From Lignipirellula cremea (lineage in GTDB: Bacteria > Planctomycetota > Planctomycetia > Pirellulales > Pirellulaceae), in assembly GCF_007751035.1 (NCBI RefSeq), contig NZ_CP036433.1, forward strand, positions 8,289,001-8,353,000: a DNA stretch of 64,000 nt. Direction: 5' to 3'. The position numbers were made by a program, and so were the translations under genes. A model generated the notes under the pieces. It was not told where the DNA came from. It worked only from the letters and a program-made list of their open reading frames with translations, and searched no databases. Each line of letters starts with the position of its first letter. Within the stretch, counting starts at the first letter, position 1. Shown in pieces: positions 1 through 8,513 of the stretch.

Positions 1-843
1 GCTCCAGCCGACCGGCTCCCGGCGATACGGATGCGCGATCACCCCTTGTCCGTAGAGCAGATACTTTTCGATCGCCAGGAACCCGTCCAGCCCGGCTTGC
101 ATCTGCAGGCAAACGATCGCCGCCAGCGGAAAATAAACACGATAGGCCGTCTCTTCATCGCCCTGTTCCAGCGCTCGCCAGATCGCGACGATACCGGCCA
201 GCAGGTCCATGCCGGGCATCGTTCCCTGCACGCCGCGGCGATAGCTGTCGATCAGCAGCACGCCGCCGGAGCCTTCAAAGATGGCGGCCTGCCCGTCGGT
301 CGCATCGCGGAGTGCGGACAGATTGGGACCCAGCGGGGCGGCCTCGGGCTTGAACAGGATCTTCTCGCGTCCAAACCGCCGCAACAACTCGATATAAACC
401 GTCAGCGGAATCGCCTGGCCCACATAGCTGGAAGCGTCCTGCACAATCAGCGGAACCTCCACCGCTTCCGCCAGCCGAGAGAAGTATTCCAGCAGCGCCG
501 CCTCGCCTGGCGCCGTGAGCGTCGGCGGCATGGCCATCACGGCGTCGCAACCCGCCGCGCCGGCATGCCGGGCCAGATCAACCGCCTGGGCGATGCTTTC
601 GGCGCCAACGCTGGCGAAGAACGGCCCGCGGCCCGCGACCATTGCAACAAGCTTTTCGGTCAGACCTTTCCGTTCGCTTTCCCCCAGCCGCAAGATTTCC
701 GAGACCATGCCGGTGCCGCAACCGGAGGCGCCCTGCGCAAAAGCGAAGTCAATTTCCCGGGCGAGGCTGGCGTCGTCGATCGCCCCGTTGGCGTCGAACG
801 GCGTATGAACAATCGGCAACACGCCGGCAAGCGGAAAAGGCAT
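1..843 (-). CDS. Dihydrodipicolinate synthase (DapA) family lyase/aldolase, 3' end beyond the window
   Basis: The frame is open from ATG at 843 to the window edge, giving 281 residues without a stop, so a short C-terminal tail is missing. The protein begins MPFPLAGVLPIVHTPFD, the usual first beta-strand of the DapA TIM barrel. The Schiff-base lysine is Lys165 in ILFKPEAAP. The substrate loop reads GCGTGMVSE (41-49) instead of the GTTGE of true DapA. The catalytic tyrosine of the YNxP motif is absent: the equivalent strand reads LIVQDASS (132-139). The family covers pyruvate-dependent aldolases and lyases of keto acids or sugar acids. The missing tyrosine argues against lysine biosynthesis and for a catabolic aldolase or a dehydratase-type relative; the substrate is unknown. 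A GAGGGACGG stretch lies just upstream of the start. Confidence 0.85.
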   Translation of the reverse strand, partial: MPFPLAGVLPIVHTPFDANGAIDDASLAREIDFAFAQGASGCGTGMVSEILRLGESERKGLTEKLVAMVAGRGPFFASVGAESIAQAVDLARHAGAAGCDAVMAMPPTLTAPGEAALLEYFSRLAEAVEVPLIVQDASSYVGQAIPLTVYIELLRRFGREKILFKPEAAPLGPNLSALRDATDGQAAIFEGSGGVLLIDSYRRGVQGTMPGMDLLAGIVAIWRALEQGDEETAYRVYFPLAAIVCLQMQAGLDGFLAIEKYLLYGQGVIAHPYRREPVGWS

Positions 844-970
844 CAGCGGCCGTCCCTCAAGGTGACAATCCATCCCACAAAGCCGGTATGGTAACCGCCG
901 CCCGCAGCCCCGTACAGAAAGAAACGGGATGATTACCCCTTCTCTTGGACGCACTGTTCGGCTCTTCGTC

Positions 971-1046
971 GCGGAACGCGCCAGAGTTTGGCCCCCGTTT
1001 CCCTCCCCCTGCAGCCCCCCACCCAAAGCATGGCGACTTCGGCTGC
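971..1046. repeat. Inverted repeat, family A (GTAGCCGAA... type)
   Basis: A left arm at 971-991 (GCGGAACGCGCCAGAGTTTGG) faces a right arm at 1023-1046 (CCAAAGCATGGCGACTTCGG..), separated by 31 bases rich in C. The arms match, with a few changes, the arms found at 40354, 42104 and 49300. It lies in the 240-base gap between the DapA-family gene and the 5-FCL gene. Nothing else is recognised in that gap. Confidence 0.6.
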
Positions 1047-1083
1047 CTGCGGGTGGTGCATCCTCTCTTCTCTATCTCCCGTT

Positions 1084-1662
1084 TCAACAACGATACAACT
1101 CACTTTCCGTCGCAACCGCGTGCAGGCGGATGTCATGTTCTGACATCGGCACTTCGGGAAAGAGTTGCGAATCGTATGCCAGGCCGACCAGGAAAGGGCA
1201 GGGCAGGGCGGTCGCCAGCAGCTTGTCGTAGTAGCCCTTGCCGTATCCCAGCCGGCCGCCTCGGCGGTCAAACGCCAGTCCTGGCAGCACGGCCAGGTCG
1301 ATCTCTTCGATCCCGATCCGCCGGCCCGGCAGCTTGCGTAACGCCACGGCCGGCTCCCGGATGCCGTAGGCGCCGCGTTCCAATTCGTCGACGCCCTGCA
1401 GCAGGAACAGCCGCAGCAAGCCTGCTTCACAGTACGGCACGGCGACCCGCTTGTCGGCGATCGCCTGGGGAAGCGCAGCGTTGGTGCGGACTTCGTCGCG
1501 GACATCGACATACCAGAGCACGGTTTTCGCGGCCGCGTATTCAGGACAAGCCAGCAGTTGGGCGACGATGCGCGCGCTGGACGCTGCCGGCGTCGATTCG
1601 GCCAAACGGCGCCGCTTCGCCTCCGCCCGCAAGGCAATCTTCAGTTCCTGGACGTCAGCCAT
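1084..1662 (-). CDS. 5-formyltetrahydrofolate cyclo-ligase
   Basis: A 192-residue protein of normal family length. It converts 5-formyl-THF plus ATP to 5,10-methenyl-THF in the cytoplasm, recovering the inactive folate. The diagnostic region reads LPGLAFDRRGGRLGYGKGYYD, holding the GxGKGYYD substrate and nucleotide loop around residue 143. A basic N-terminal helix (KIALRAEAKRRR) carries the usual ATP-binding lysine and arginines. The start at 1662 is supported by a perfect AAGGAGG Shine-Dalgarno at 1667-1673 on the minus strand. It is the last gene of a compact unit with the two genes at 1691-2397; the gap to the upstream gene is 28 bases. Confidence 0.93.
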   Translation of the reverse strand: MADVQELKIALRAEAKRRRLAESTPAASSARIVAQLLACPEYAAAKTVLWYVDVRDEVRTNAALPQAIADKRVAVPYCEAGLLRLFLLQGVDELERGAYGIREPAVALRKLPGRRIGIEEIDLAVLPGLAFDRRGGRLGYGKGYYDKLLATALPCPFLVGLAYDSQLFPEVPMSEHDIRLHAVATESELYRC

Positions 1663-1690
1663 AAATCCTCCTTCCGATCATCCCGTATGG

Positions 1691-2083
1691 CTAGTCCTGC
1701 TGGGACAGATAATGCTGCAGTTCCTCGGCGTCAATCGCTTGCACCTCGACCGGCGGGCCGGAGAATAGCGTCTGCAGGAACTCGCGAGGGGGCAAGGCGT
1801 AGTCGATCGTTTGCCGCAGGACGCCCGGCGAATCGACTGCCTCCGGGCAATCGTAAAGCGACAGCTGATCCGGCTCAAAGACCAGCAGCTGCTGCGGGAC
1901 GAGCCGCTGGTTCCGCTGGTCGTAAAGGATCAGCGTGGGGCCTTCGGGATGCGACGGCCCCAGGTCGTGCCACTCGGCCAGCTGCGGTTGCGAATGCAGC
2001 ACGGCATGCACCAGGTCCAGCCGCCTGGCGGCCTGCGGGTCGTGGGACGAATCCTCAGCCGGGCCGCCGCCAGGGTCGCTCAT
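1691..2083 (-). CDS. Unknown 130-residue protein, coupled to a SelW-like gene
   Basis: The family is not recognised. The 130-residue product is soluble, acidic and has no signal peptide or membrane segment. The central part holds alternating strand-like stretches (TLILYDQRNQRLVPQQLLVF) and the C-terminus is glutamate-rich (AIDAEELQHYLSQQD). The ATG at 2081-2083 overlaps the TGA of the upstream SelW-like gene in an ATGA arrangement, so translation is probably coupled. The 5-FCL gene follows after 28 bases. The tight organisation says the protein is real and co-expressed, but the sequence gives no function. Confidence 0.75.
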   Translation of the reverse strand: MSDPGGGPAEDSSHDPQAARRLDLVHAVLHSQPQLAEWHDLGPSHPEGPTLILYDQRNQRLVPQQLLVFEPDQLSLYDCPEAVDSPGVLRQTIDYALPPREFLQTLFSGPPVEVQAIDAEELQHYLSQQD

Positions 2084-2397
2084 GGCTGGCCCTCGGGCGA
2101 GGCGGCCGGACGATCGGAATGGCCCAGGTCGCGGGCGGGGGCGATCCGGTCGCGGACCAGCTGTTTGAGCGATTTGATATCGGGAAAGCCGCCGTCGCGC
2201 TCGCGGCACCAGATCAATTCGCCCTGCAGGCGAATCTGGAACACGCCGCCGGTCCCCGGCGCCAGGGCCGCTTCGCCCAGCTCGGTGCTGAAGGTCGTGA
2301 GCAGTTCCTGCGCCATCCAGGCCGCCCGCAGCAACCAGCGACACTGCGTGCAATAGCGGATCTCGACCCGCGGAGAGTGACAAAGACTGTCAGTCAT
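2080..2397 (-). CDS. SelT/SelW/SelH (Rdx) family thioredoxin-fold protein
   Basis: A 105-residue protein with the Rdx-family signature: an early beta-strand followed by a CxxC redox motif and a helix (EIRYCTQCRWLLRAAWMAQE, C-T-Q-C near residue 20). The conserved strand-helix tail follows (GGVFQIRLQGELIWCRERDGGFPDIKSLKQLVRD). This is the cysteine version; no in-frame UGA replaces either cysteine. Rdx proteins are small cytoplasmic thioredoxin-like proteins of uncertain redox role. The last ~15 residues (APARDLGHSDRPAASPEGQP) are a low-complexity extension past the usual family end. It is the first gene of the minus-strand unit running to 1084. The 176-base gap to the divergent gene at 2574 probably holds both promoters. 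Confidence 0.85.
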   Translation of the reverse strand: MTDSLCHSPRVEIRYCTQCRWLLRAAWMAQELLTTFSTELGEAALAPGTGGVFQIRLQGELIWCRERDGGFPDIKSLKQLVRDRIAPARDLGHSDRPAASPEGQP

Positions 2398-2573
2398 AGC
2401 AAACGGCCCACGCACAGGACGGCGACAACCAGAAAGGCGGCAAAACGGCAGGCGGCGCCCGGAAGGGGGACGCCGGCTCCACTTCTGTACCGTTGGAAAT
2501 ATCAGTGGTATCATAGCGGATTGACCAGATAGTGGCGAGATTTCGAAATTGCAAGCCAAGTCAGGAGTCCCGG

Positions 2574-3743
2574 ATGTCGACCGATACATCGACCGATTTT
2601 GACCTTCTAAAATCCAAAAACGAAGAGGGCGGAGTCGACGCCATGCTGGAAGCGCTGGTCGAGCAGCTGCGCGCCAAACGCCAGCCGCACCAGCTGTTCG
2701 AAGCGCTCAAAATGCAGGTTCGCCAGCAAATGGCCCTGCCGCTGCAGTATACCGAGCAATCCGACGACCTGACCGACGAGCAGCGCGAACAGCTGGAAAA
2801 CGGCCTGCTGGAAGCCTGTCGCGAAGTCGGCGCCATGCTCCTCAAGGACGGCCAGATCCGCGAAGGCTGGATGTACCTGCGGCCCGTCGGCGATCGGGAA
2901 GCGGCCTCCGCCATGCTGGCGGAGATTGAACCCGACGACGAGAACCTCGACGATCTCGTCGAAGTGCTGCTGGGAGAAAGCGTCGATGTGGCCCGCGGTT
3001 TCCGCCTGGTGATCGAAAACTTCGGCATCTGCAACGCCATTACCACCTTTGAAAGCCAGCTCGGCAATCACGGCCGTCGTGAACAGCAAGCGGCCGCCGG
3101 TCTGCTGGTGCGGCACTTGCACCACGAATTGTGCGAAAACCTGGCGACCGATATCGGCCGCCAGGAAGGAGCCACCCCCACCGGCGAAAGCAGCATTCGC
3201 AGCCTGGTCGCCGATCGCGAGTGGCTGTTCAATGAGAACACCTACCACGTCGACACCACGCACTTGTCGTCGGTCGTGCGGTTCGCCCGGCTGCTCGACG
3301 ACCCGGAAACGCTTCGTCTGGCGCTCGATCTGACCGAGTATGGGCGTCACTTGAGCACCCAGTTCCAGTACCAGTCCGACGAACCGTTTGCGGACAACTA
3401 CCCGGCCCACGCGATCTATTTCCGCGGCCTGCTGGGAGAAGACGTCGACCAGGCGATTGAATACTTCGGCAAGAAAGCAGAAACGGTCGACCAGGGCGAA
3501 TTTGGCACGCTGGCGATCGAAGTGTTTGTCGACCTGCTCAGCCGCCTGGGACGCCACCAGGAAGCGATCGACGCCGCCATCCGCCTGTCGCCCGCCGACG
3601 CCCGACCGCTGGGGATTGCCCCTTCTTTACTGGAACTGTCGCAACGGGCCCAGCAGTTCGACCAGATGCTGGACTTCTGTCGGCAGCAGAACGACCTGCT
3701 CGGCTACGCTACGGGTCTGGCCTATCACGCGGCCAAAAAGTAG
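2574..3743 (+). CDS. Conserved hypothetical helical-repeat (TPR-like) protein
   Basis: The 389-residue product is very acidic and almost all helical, without signal peptide or membrane segment, so it is probably cytoplasmic. The C-terminal half has short paired helices of TPR type (DQAIEYFGKKAETV, GTLAIEVFVDLLSRLGRHQEAIDAAIRL, APSLLELSQRAQQFDQMLDF). The N-terminal half starts with a helical region (MLEALVEQLRAKRQPHQLFEALKMQVRQQ). An in-frame ATG lies upstream at 2532, but ATG 2574 has an AGGAG six bases before it and is preferred. No enzyme motif was seen. The gene stands alone and is divergent from the SelW-like unit. I do not recognise a named family. Confidence 0.75.
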   Translation: MSTDTSTDFDLLKSKNEEGGVDAMLEALVEQLRAKRQPHQLFEALKMQVRQQMALPLQYTEQSDDLTDEQREQLENGLLEACREVGAMLLKDGQIREGWMYLRPVGDREAASAMLAEIEPDDENLDDLVEVLLGESVDVARGFRLVIENFGICNAITTFESQLGNHGRREQQAAAGLLVRHLHHELCENLATDIGRQEGATPTGESSIRSLVADREWLFNENTYHVDTTHLSSVVRFARLLDDPETLRLALDLTEYGRHLSTQFQYQSDEPFADNYPAHAIYFRGLLGEDVDQAIEYFGKKAETVDQGEFGTLAIEVFVDLLSRLGRHQEAIDAAIRLSPADARPLGIAPSLLELSQRAQQFDQMLDFCRQQNDLLGYATGLAYHAAKK

Positions 3744-3825
3744 GCCGCCCCGACCCCGCAGCAGACGCTGCCTCAGGCAAGCGTCTGCCCGCAGTTCTTG
3801 GATTGTTCGTAAAAGGAAGCAGACG

Positions 3826-4752
3826 ATGCCGCTGGACCCTCGAGCGCGCCAGTTTCTCGATAGCCTGGCGGCGCTTGGCTTGCCGCCGTTGCACGAAGTT
3901 TCCGTAGCCCAGGCCCGTCGGCAGATGGACGAAGCCAGCGCCGGCCTCGGGAGACCAGCGCCGGTCGCCCAGGTGACAGACCGCGATATCGAAGCCATCC
4001 CCAACAGCATTCGCTTGCGCATTTACCAGCCGGAAGGACAGAACCTGCCGGTGGTGATCTACTACCACGGCGGCGGCTGGGTTCTGGGGGGACTCCTCAC
4101 CCACGACGGCTACTGCCGAGCGCTGGCCCAGGCCGCCCAGGCGGTGGTGATCTCGGTCGACTACCACCTGGCGCCGGAACACCCGTTCCCAGCGGCCGCC
4201 GAAGACGCCTACGCGGCCCTCCGCTGGGCGGCCGAACACTGCACGTCCTATGGGGGACATCCGGGCAAGCTGGTCGTAGCGGGCGACAGCGCGGGCGGCA
4301 ATCTGGCCGCCGTCACGCCGCTGATGGCGCGTGACCGGAACGGTCCGTCGCTCGCTTGCCAGGTGCTCCTTTATCCGATCACCGATTGCGATCTGGAAAC
4401 GCCGTCTTACCAGGAATTCGCCACCGGCTACTATCTCACGCGGGACTCGATGCGCTGGTTCTGGGATCAGTATTGCCCCCGTGCGGAAGACCGCACGCAC
4501 CCCTACTTATCCCCCATGCGGGCGGAAAGCCTCGCCGGATTGCCGCCGGCCCTGGTGATCACGGCCGAATTTGACCCGCTTCGAGATGAAGGCGAAGCCT
4601 ACGCCGAGCGACTGCGTGAGGCGGGGGTCGAAACCACGCTCTCCCGCTACGATGGCGTTTTACACGGATTTACCCGGCAATTCCGCCTGTTTCCGCAGGC
4701 CGCCAAGGCGCTCGAAGAAACGGCCCGCTTCCTGAAACAGCATTGTCATTGA
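3826..4752 (+). CDS. Alpha/beta hydrolase, hormone-sensitive-lipase (HSL) family esterase
   Basis: A 308-residue cytoplasmic esterase, the usual size for family IV. The oxyanion motif HGGGW is at 81-85 and the nucleophile elbow GDSAGG has Ser155. The acid is Asp250 in EFDPLRDEG and the base is His280 in VLHGFTR, so the triad is complete. A leading cap region (LDSLAALGLPPLHEVSVAQARRQMD) is typical. There is no signal peptide. The start at 3826 follows AAAAGGA. The enzyme should cleave short acyl esters; its natural substrate is unknown. The N-terminus is annotated from MPLDPRARQF; the region before it is the 82-base gap after the previous gene. Confidence 0.92.
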   Translation: MPLDPRARQFLDSLAALGLPPLHEVSVAQARRQMDEASAGLGRPAPVAQVTDRDIEAIPNSIRLRIYQPEGQNLPVVIYYHGGGWVLGGLLTHDGYCRALAQAAQAVVISVDYHLAPEHPFPAAAEDAYAALRWAAEHCTSYGGHPGKLVVAGDSAGGNLAAVTPLMARDRNGPSLACQVLLYPITDCDLETPSYQEFATGYYLTRDSMRWFWDQYCPRAEDRTHPYLSPMRAESLAGLPPALVITAEFDPLRDEGEAYAERLREAGVETTLSRYDGVLHGFTRQFRLFPQAAKALEETARFLKQHCH

Positions 4753-4917
4753 CGGCGCCACCCACCTTATGGGGGAACACCCCCTCAGCCAGCAAGCATG
4801 GGGACCAGGGCAATTCAGGAAAGCGTGAAAACCAGGAGGTTTGCCGCGCGGCGCCCTGGCACGAAAAACGATAAGCTATCAGGCATGCGAGATGCACCTT
4901 TAACTGAGCCTGCCTTG

Positions 4918-5964
4918 ATGAATGCCCTTTCCCCTTCACTTCCTCTCTCTGGCCTGCGGCAGGACCGTCCGCCTATTGGCGGCCAATGGAAGCTGTCGCC
5001 TGAGGACTTTGTGGTGGAGGAGATCCCGGCGTACGAACCGTGCGGCGAAGGGGAGCATTTGTTCCTGTGGATCGAAAAACGGGACTGCTCCGGCGAGTTT
5101 CTCACCCGTCGCATTTCCAAGGCGCTAGGAGTGCCGCCCCGCGAGATCGGCATGGCGGGTATCAAAGATCGCACCGCCGTCACGCGCCAGTACATTTCGA
5201 CGCCCGCCCGGTACGAAGACCGCGTGGAAGAGATCAATAACGAGCTGATCCAGGTGCTGGCTGTCAAACGGCACCGGAACAAGCTCAAGACAGGCCACCT
5301 CCGCGGCAACCAGTTCACCCTCTGGGTCCGCGGCGTCGACGAGCAGGCCATGGAGACCGCCCAGGCGCTGGCCCCGCTGATCGAGCAGTGGGGCTTTCCC
5401 AACTATTTTGGCGACCAGCGTTTTGGCAATGACCAGGAAACGCTGAAGCTGGGGTTGGACCTGTTGCGGGGCGTCAGAACGCCGCGGTCGATCCCGCCGG
5501 CCAAACGCCGGTTCCTGCTGCGGCTGGCGCTGTCGGCCGCCCAGTCGCATCTGTTCAACTTGTACCTGAGCGAGCGCATTGCCGAGCAGCTGCTGCACAC
5601 GGTGCTGGCCGGCGACGTGATGGAAGTCGTCGAAAGCGGCGGCCTGTTTATCGCCTCGGATCTGGAAGCGGAACAGGCTCGCTGCACCGCGGGCGAGATC
5701 GTCGTGAGCGGACCGCTGTTCGGCCCCAAAATGAAACAGGCCGAAGCGCCGTCGGTCGAGCGGGAAGATCGCCTGCTCCGGCAGAATGAACTCACGATCG
5801 AGCAGTTCAGCCTGTTCAAAAATCTGACCGCCGGCGCCAGACGTCCGGCCGTCGTGCGGCCCACGCAACTCACCGTGGAGCAGGTCGGCCCCGACCTGCG
5901 GTTTGAGTTCGCCCTGCCCAAGGGCGTCTACGCCACCACTCTGCTGCGTGAGTTCGTCGAGTAG
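4918..5964 (+). CDS. truD: tRNA pseudouridine(13) synthase TruD
   Basis: TruD isomerises uridine 13 in the D arm of some tRNAs. The 348-residue protein shows the family's key stretches in order: SPEDFVVEEIPAYEP, GEGEHLFLWIEKR, and the catalytic loop GIKDRTAVTRQ with the nucleophilic Asp. Next come HRNKLKTGHLRGNQF and FPNYFGDQRFG. The C-terminal LRFEFALPKGVYATTLLREF ends the second half of the domain. The start is uncertain: ATG 4918 gives the usual short lead before the first strand, whereas in-frame ATG 4885 and 4798 add 11 or 40 residues with no family counterpart. No strong Shine-Dalgarno marks any of them. Confidence 0.93.
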   Translation: MNALSPSLPLSGLRQDRPPIGGQWKLSPEDFVVEEIPAYEPCGEGEHLFLWIEKRDCSGEFLTRRISKALGVPPREIGMAGIKDRTAVTRQYISTPARYEDRVEEINNELIQVLAVKRHRNKLKTGHLRGNQFTLWVRGVDEQAMETAQALAPLIEQWGFPNYFGDQRFGNDQETLKLGLDLLRGVRTPRSIPPAKRRFLLRLALSAAQSHLFNLYLSERIAEQLLHTVLAGDVMEVVESGGLFIASDLEAEQARCTAGEIVVSGPLFGPKMKQAEAPSVEREDRLLRQNELTIEQFSLFKNLTAGARRPAVVRPTQLTVEQVGPDLRFEFALPKGVYATTLLREFVE

Positions 5965-5985
5965 CCTGCCTCAAAGGCTACATTT
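5961..5985 (+). terminator. Possible terminator overlapping the truD stop codon
   Basis: A hairpin with arms GTAGCC (5961-5966) and GGCTAC (5976-5981) is followed by ATTT. The stop codon TAG lies inside the left arm. The stem is only six pairs and the U-tract is short, so termination is likely but not certain. Confidence 0.45.
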
Positions 5986-6131
5986 CCCCTGGCAATAGCG
6001 GGCATGTTCGCGTCTTTGCGTCCATGGGTCCAGTCGCTGGCGCCGCAGCGATCGACTACACTACGATTTCAACGGCCACTGGGTCGGGTGGGTCTTTTCT
6101 GGCAGTTCGTTGTTTTTTGGGAGTGGGAAGT

Positions 6132-6425
6132 ATGTTGTCGTTTATTTTTCTGGGTATCTCGTTGTTAGCCATTCTGGGCATGTTGGTTTGCGCCATTCTG
6201 GTCATTCTGTCTATGTTCAAGCATAGCGATTCGACTCTGGGAATCATTTCCATTGTGGCCCTGTTCTGTGGTGTTGGCATTCTGGTCACTTTCATCATCG
6301 GGTGGGTAAAGGTCGGGGACTACCACATCAAAAACCTCATGATCGCGTACTCCGGTCTGTGGGTGGTAGCGTTCCTCACTTATGCCGTCGCCTCTGGCAT
6401 TGGATTCGGACAGGCGGCAGGCTAA
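6132..6425 (+). CDS. Small membrane protein of unknown function (97 residues)
   Basis: The product has three clear hydrophobic segments. The first two are residues ~4-24 (FIFLGISLLAILGMLVCAIL) and ~40-58 (GIISIVALFCGVGILVTFII). The third is ~75-93 (IAYSGLWVVAFLTYAVASGI). A short loop with WVKVGDYHIKN joins the second and third. The start at 6132 is chosen for GGGAGTGGGAAG just upstream; the in-frame ATG at 6024 would add a low-complexity lead. Base composition is visibly more T-rich than the neighbours, as expected for a membrane protein. The next gene is a sulfatase 108 bases downstream. No family is recognised. Confidence 0.7.
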   Translation: MLSFIFLGISLLAILGMLVCAILVILSMFKHSDSTLGIISIVALFCGVGILVTFIIGWVKVGDYHIKNLMIAYSGLWVVAFLTYAVASGIGFGQAAG

Positions 6426-6440
6426 CGCCTGACTGCTTTT
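6418..6440 (+). terminator. Intrinsic terminator after the small membrane protein
   Basis: CAGGC (6418-6422), loop TAAC, GCCTG (6427-6431), then ACTGCTTTT. The stop codon TAA lies in the loop. The stem is short but the tetraloop and the T-run fit an intrinsic terminator, separating this gene from sulfatase 1. Confidence 0.5.
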
Positions 6441-6533
6441 GGTTCACCGGCCCCCGCGCGATCCGTTTGGGCCGCGCGTCGGCCTGCTGTTGATTGGTTT
6501 GCATTGCGTGTTCAGCTTTGAGGAGTTTTTGAG

Positions 6534-8084
6534 ATGTTTGGTTTTTCGCGTTGCGGTTGTTTTCTTCTGGGAGTGCTCGCCATTGCAGCCGGAGCCGGTG
6601 TGCGGGCCGATGAGCTCGACCTGCAGCCGATCGCCGGCGTAAAACCGCGGAACGTGATCTTCATCCTGGTCGACGATCATCGTTACGATGCAATGGGCTT
6701 CCTCGACCATCCGTTCCTGAAAACGCCCGAACTCGACGCGCTCGCCAAAAACGGCGTGCATATGCAGAACGCGTTTGTCACTACCAGCCTGTGCTCGCCC
6801 AGCCGGGCTTCGATCCTGACGGGCCAGTACATGCATCACCATCGGGTGGTCGACAATAACAACAAGGCGCCCGACGGCACGATCTTTTTCCCGCAGTACC
6901 TGCAGCGGGCCGGCTACGATACGGCCTTTATTGGCAAATGGCACATGGGCGGCGAAAGCGACGCACCGCGGCCCGGCTTTGATCGCTGGGTCAGCTTCGC
7001 CGGCCAGGGGCGTTACTACCCGCCGCAGAATCCTTCCCGCTGGTCGCTGAACGTCGACGGCAAGCGCGTGCCGCAGCAGGGCTACATTACCGACGAACTG
7101 ACCGACTACGCCATCGACTGGCTCGACGAACGTCCGGCCGACAAGCCGTTCTTTCTGTACCTGTCGCACAAAGCCGTGCATGCCGGTTTCGACCCGGCTG
7201 AACGCCATCGTCAGTTGTATGCCGATGTGGAGATCAGGACTCCCGTCACCCAGGCGAACACGGAAGAGAACTACAAAGACAAGCCGATGTGGGTCAAGAA
7301 CCAGCGCAACAGCTGGCACGGGGTCGACTTCCCGTACCACAGCTCGCTCGATGTGAAAGAGTATTATCGCCAGTACTGCCGGGCCCTGGCCGGAGTCGAC
7401 GACAGCGTCGGCCGGATTATGGACTGGCTCGAAAAGAAGAAGCTCGACCAGAGCACGCTCGTCATGTACATGGGCGACAACGGCTTTCTCTTTGGCGAAC
7501 ACGGACTGATCGACAAGCGGAACGCCTACGAAGAATCGATGCGCGTGCCGATGCTGCTGCACTGCCCCGAGTTGTTCCCCGCCGGCAAACCGTGCCCGGG
7601 CGTCGTCGCCAATATCGATGTCGCCGCCACCGTGCTGCAGGCCGCGGGTCTGCCAACCCCCAAGCATATGGACGGGCAAAGCTTCCTCGACCTGGCCGCC
7701 GGCAAGGTCGAGCTGGACCAGTGGCGCCAGGGGCTGCTGTATGAGTACTACTGGGAATACAACTTCCCGCACACGCCGACGGTGTTCGCCATCCGCGGCA
7801 ACCAGTACAAGTTCATCCAGTACATCGGCGTGTGGGACACCGATGAGCTTTACGACCTGAAGAACGATCCGCTGGAACAGACGAACCTGATCCGCGATCC
7901 CAAATACCGCGAGGTCGTAGAGCAGATGCGGCGCCAGCTCTGGCAAGAAATGCGATCCACCGACGGCATGGCCATTCCGCTGGGCGAGAAACGCGGCCAC
8001 GGCGCCAACCTCCGCCGTCGCAGCGGATCCGAAACCGCCGACTTCCCGGAATACCTCCTACGCGATAAAGACGAACGGGAGTAA
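6534..8084 (+). CDS. Secreted arylsulfatase (sulfatase 1, formylglycine type)
   Basis: A 516-residue member of the sulfatase S1 family that hydrolyses sulfate esters. The signal peptide is FLLGVLAIAAGAGVRADE. The metal-binding start VIFILVDDHRYDAMGF follows. The active-site signature CSPSRASILTGQ has Cys87, which must be oxidised to formylglycine by a maturase not present in this window. Later motifs include YIGKWHMGG-type residues (AFIGKWHMGG), YLSHKAVHAGF and the Ca2+-site stretch YMGDNGFLFGEHGLIDKR. The start follows GAGGAG at a good distance. The order of motifs and the Y-DLKNDPLEQTNL tail resemble subfamilies acting on carbohydrate sulfates. It is monocistronic. Confidence 0.93.
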   Translation: MFGFSRCGCFLLGVLAIAAGAGVRADELDLQPIAGVKPRNVIFILVDDHRYDAMGFLDHPFLKTPELDALAKNGVHMQNAFVTTSLCSPSRASILTGQYMHHHRVVDNNNKAPDGTIFFPQYLQRAGYDTAFIGKWHMGGESDAPRPGFDRWVSFAGQGRYYPPQNPSRWSLNVDGKRVPQQGYITDELTDYAIDWLDERPADKPFFLYLSHKAVHAGFDPAERHRQLYADVEIRTPVTQANTEENYKDKPMWVKNQRNSWHGVDFPYHSSLDVKEYYRQYCRALAGVDDSVGRIMDWLEKKKLDQSTLVMYMGDNGFLFGEHGLIDKRNAYEESMRVPMLLHCPELFPAGKPCPGVVANIDVAATVLQAAGLPTPKHMDGQSFLDLAAGKVELDQWRQGLLYEYYWEYNFPHTPTVFAIRGNQYKFIQYIGVWDTDELYDLKNDPLEQTNLIRDPKYREVVEQMRRQLWQEMRSTDGMAIPLGEKRGHGANLRRRSGSETADFPEYLLRDKDERE

Positions 8085-8229
8085 GGCGGGAAGCGAAGAA
8101 ATTCTGCGGTGAGCTCTCTAGGGAGTCGGGGAAAAATAACTTCGGCCATTTCCCCCATCTGGTCGGAGTCTGAAACGCGACATCCCCAAGGGTCGCGGCC
8201 AATTTATTCTCACACCTTTATCATCCTTC

Positions 8230-8365
8230 TTTGCGCCTTCGCGCCTTTGCGTGAGTCCCCATTTACGCGAGGGAAATTTTTGAACCGGCTCGTTTTGTCT
8301 TCTCGCCGTTCAAGGACGGATTGGCGGTTCTGTCACGAAGAGGATCTCACGCAAAGGCGCAAAGG
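8230..8365. repeat. Inverted repeat, family C (GCGCAAAG/CTTTGCGC type), in the 429-base gap 8085-8513
   Basis: The left arm at 8230-8255 (TTTGCGCCTTCGCGCCTTTG + CGTGAG) is complementary to the right arm at 8346-8365 (CTCACGCAAAGGCGCAAAG). About 90 bases lie between them. The element is in a convergent intergenic region between sulfatase 1 and the BNR/CBM9 gene. No coding frame with gene-like properties was found in the gap. Elements of this wording recur in many environmental bacterial genomes; here their role is unknown. Confidence 0.6.
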
Positions 8366-8463
8366 GCCGGTCGGCAGCGAATCGTCCTTGATGAAGTCGG
8401 CCAGACTGGCTCCTTCGGCACAGGTCACGACGTGATTTCAAGCAGGCTCGCTTCCCGCAACGT

Positions 8464-8494
8464 CCTCGGTGTTATACAAAACCGAGGTTATTTT
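8464..8494 (+). terminator. Hairpin between convergent genes
   Basis: CCTCGGT (8464-8470) pairs with ACCGAGG (8481-8487) and is followed by TTATTTT on the plus strand. It is only 20 bases beyond the stop of the minus-strand gene at 8514 and ~380 bases after sulfatase 1. The T-run fits termination of plus-strand transcripts; the same stem could also protect or end the minus-strand message. Confidence 0.45.
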
Positions 8495-8513
8495 CCCCTC
8501 GTTCCTATTCGGC

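Noticed and set aside
1193-1212. G-tract motif inside the 5-FCL gene
   Set aside because: It falls in coding sequence (ALPCPFLVG on the minus strand) and is explained by codon use.
6444-8000. Minus-strand frame of 518 codons opposite sulfatase 1
   Set aside because: The plus strand encodes a complete sulfatase; the mirror frame has no motifs.
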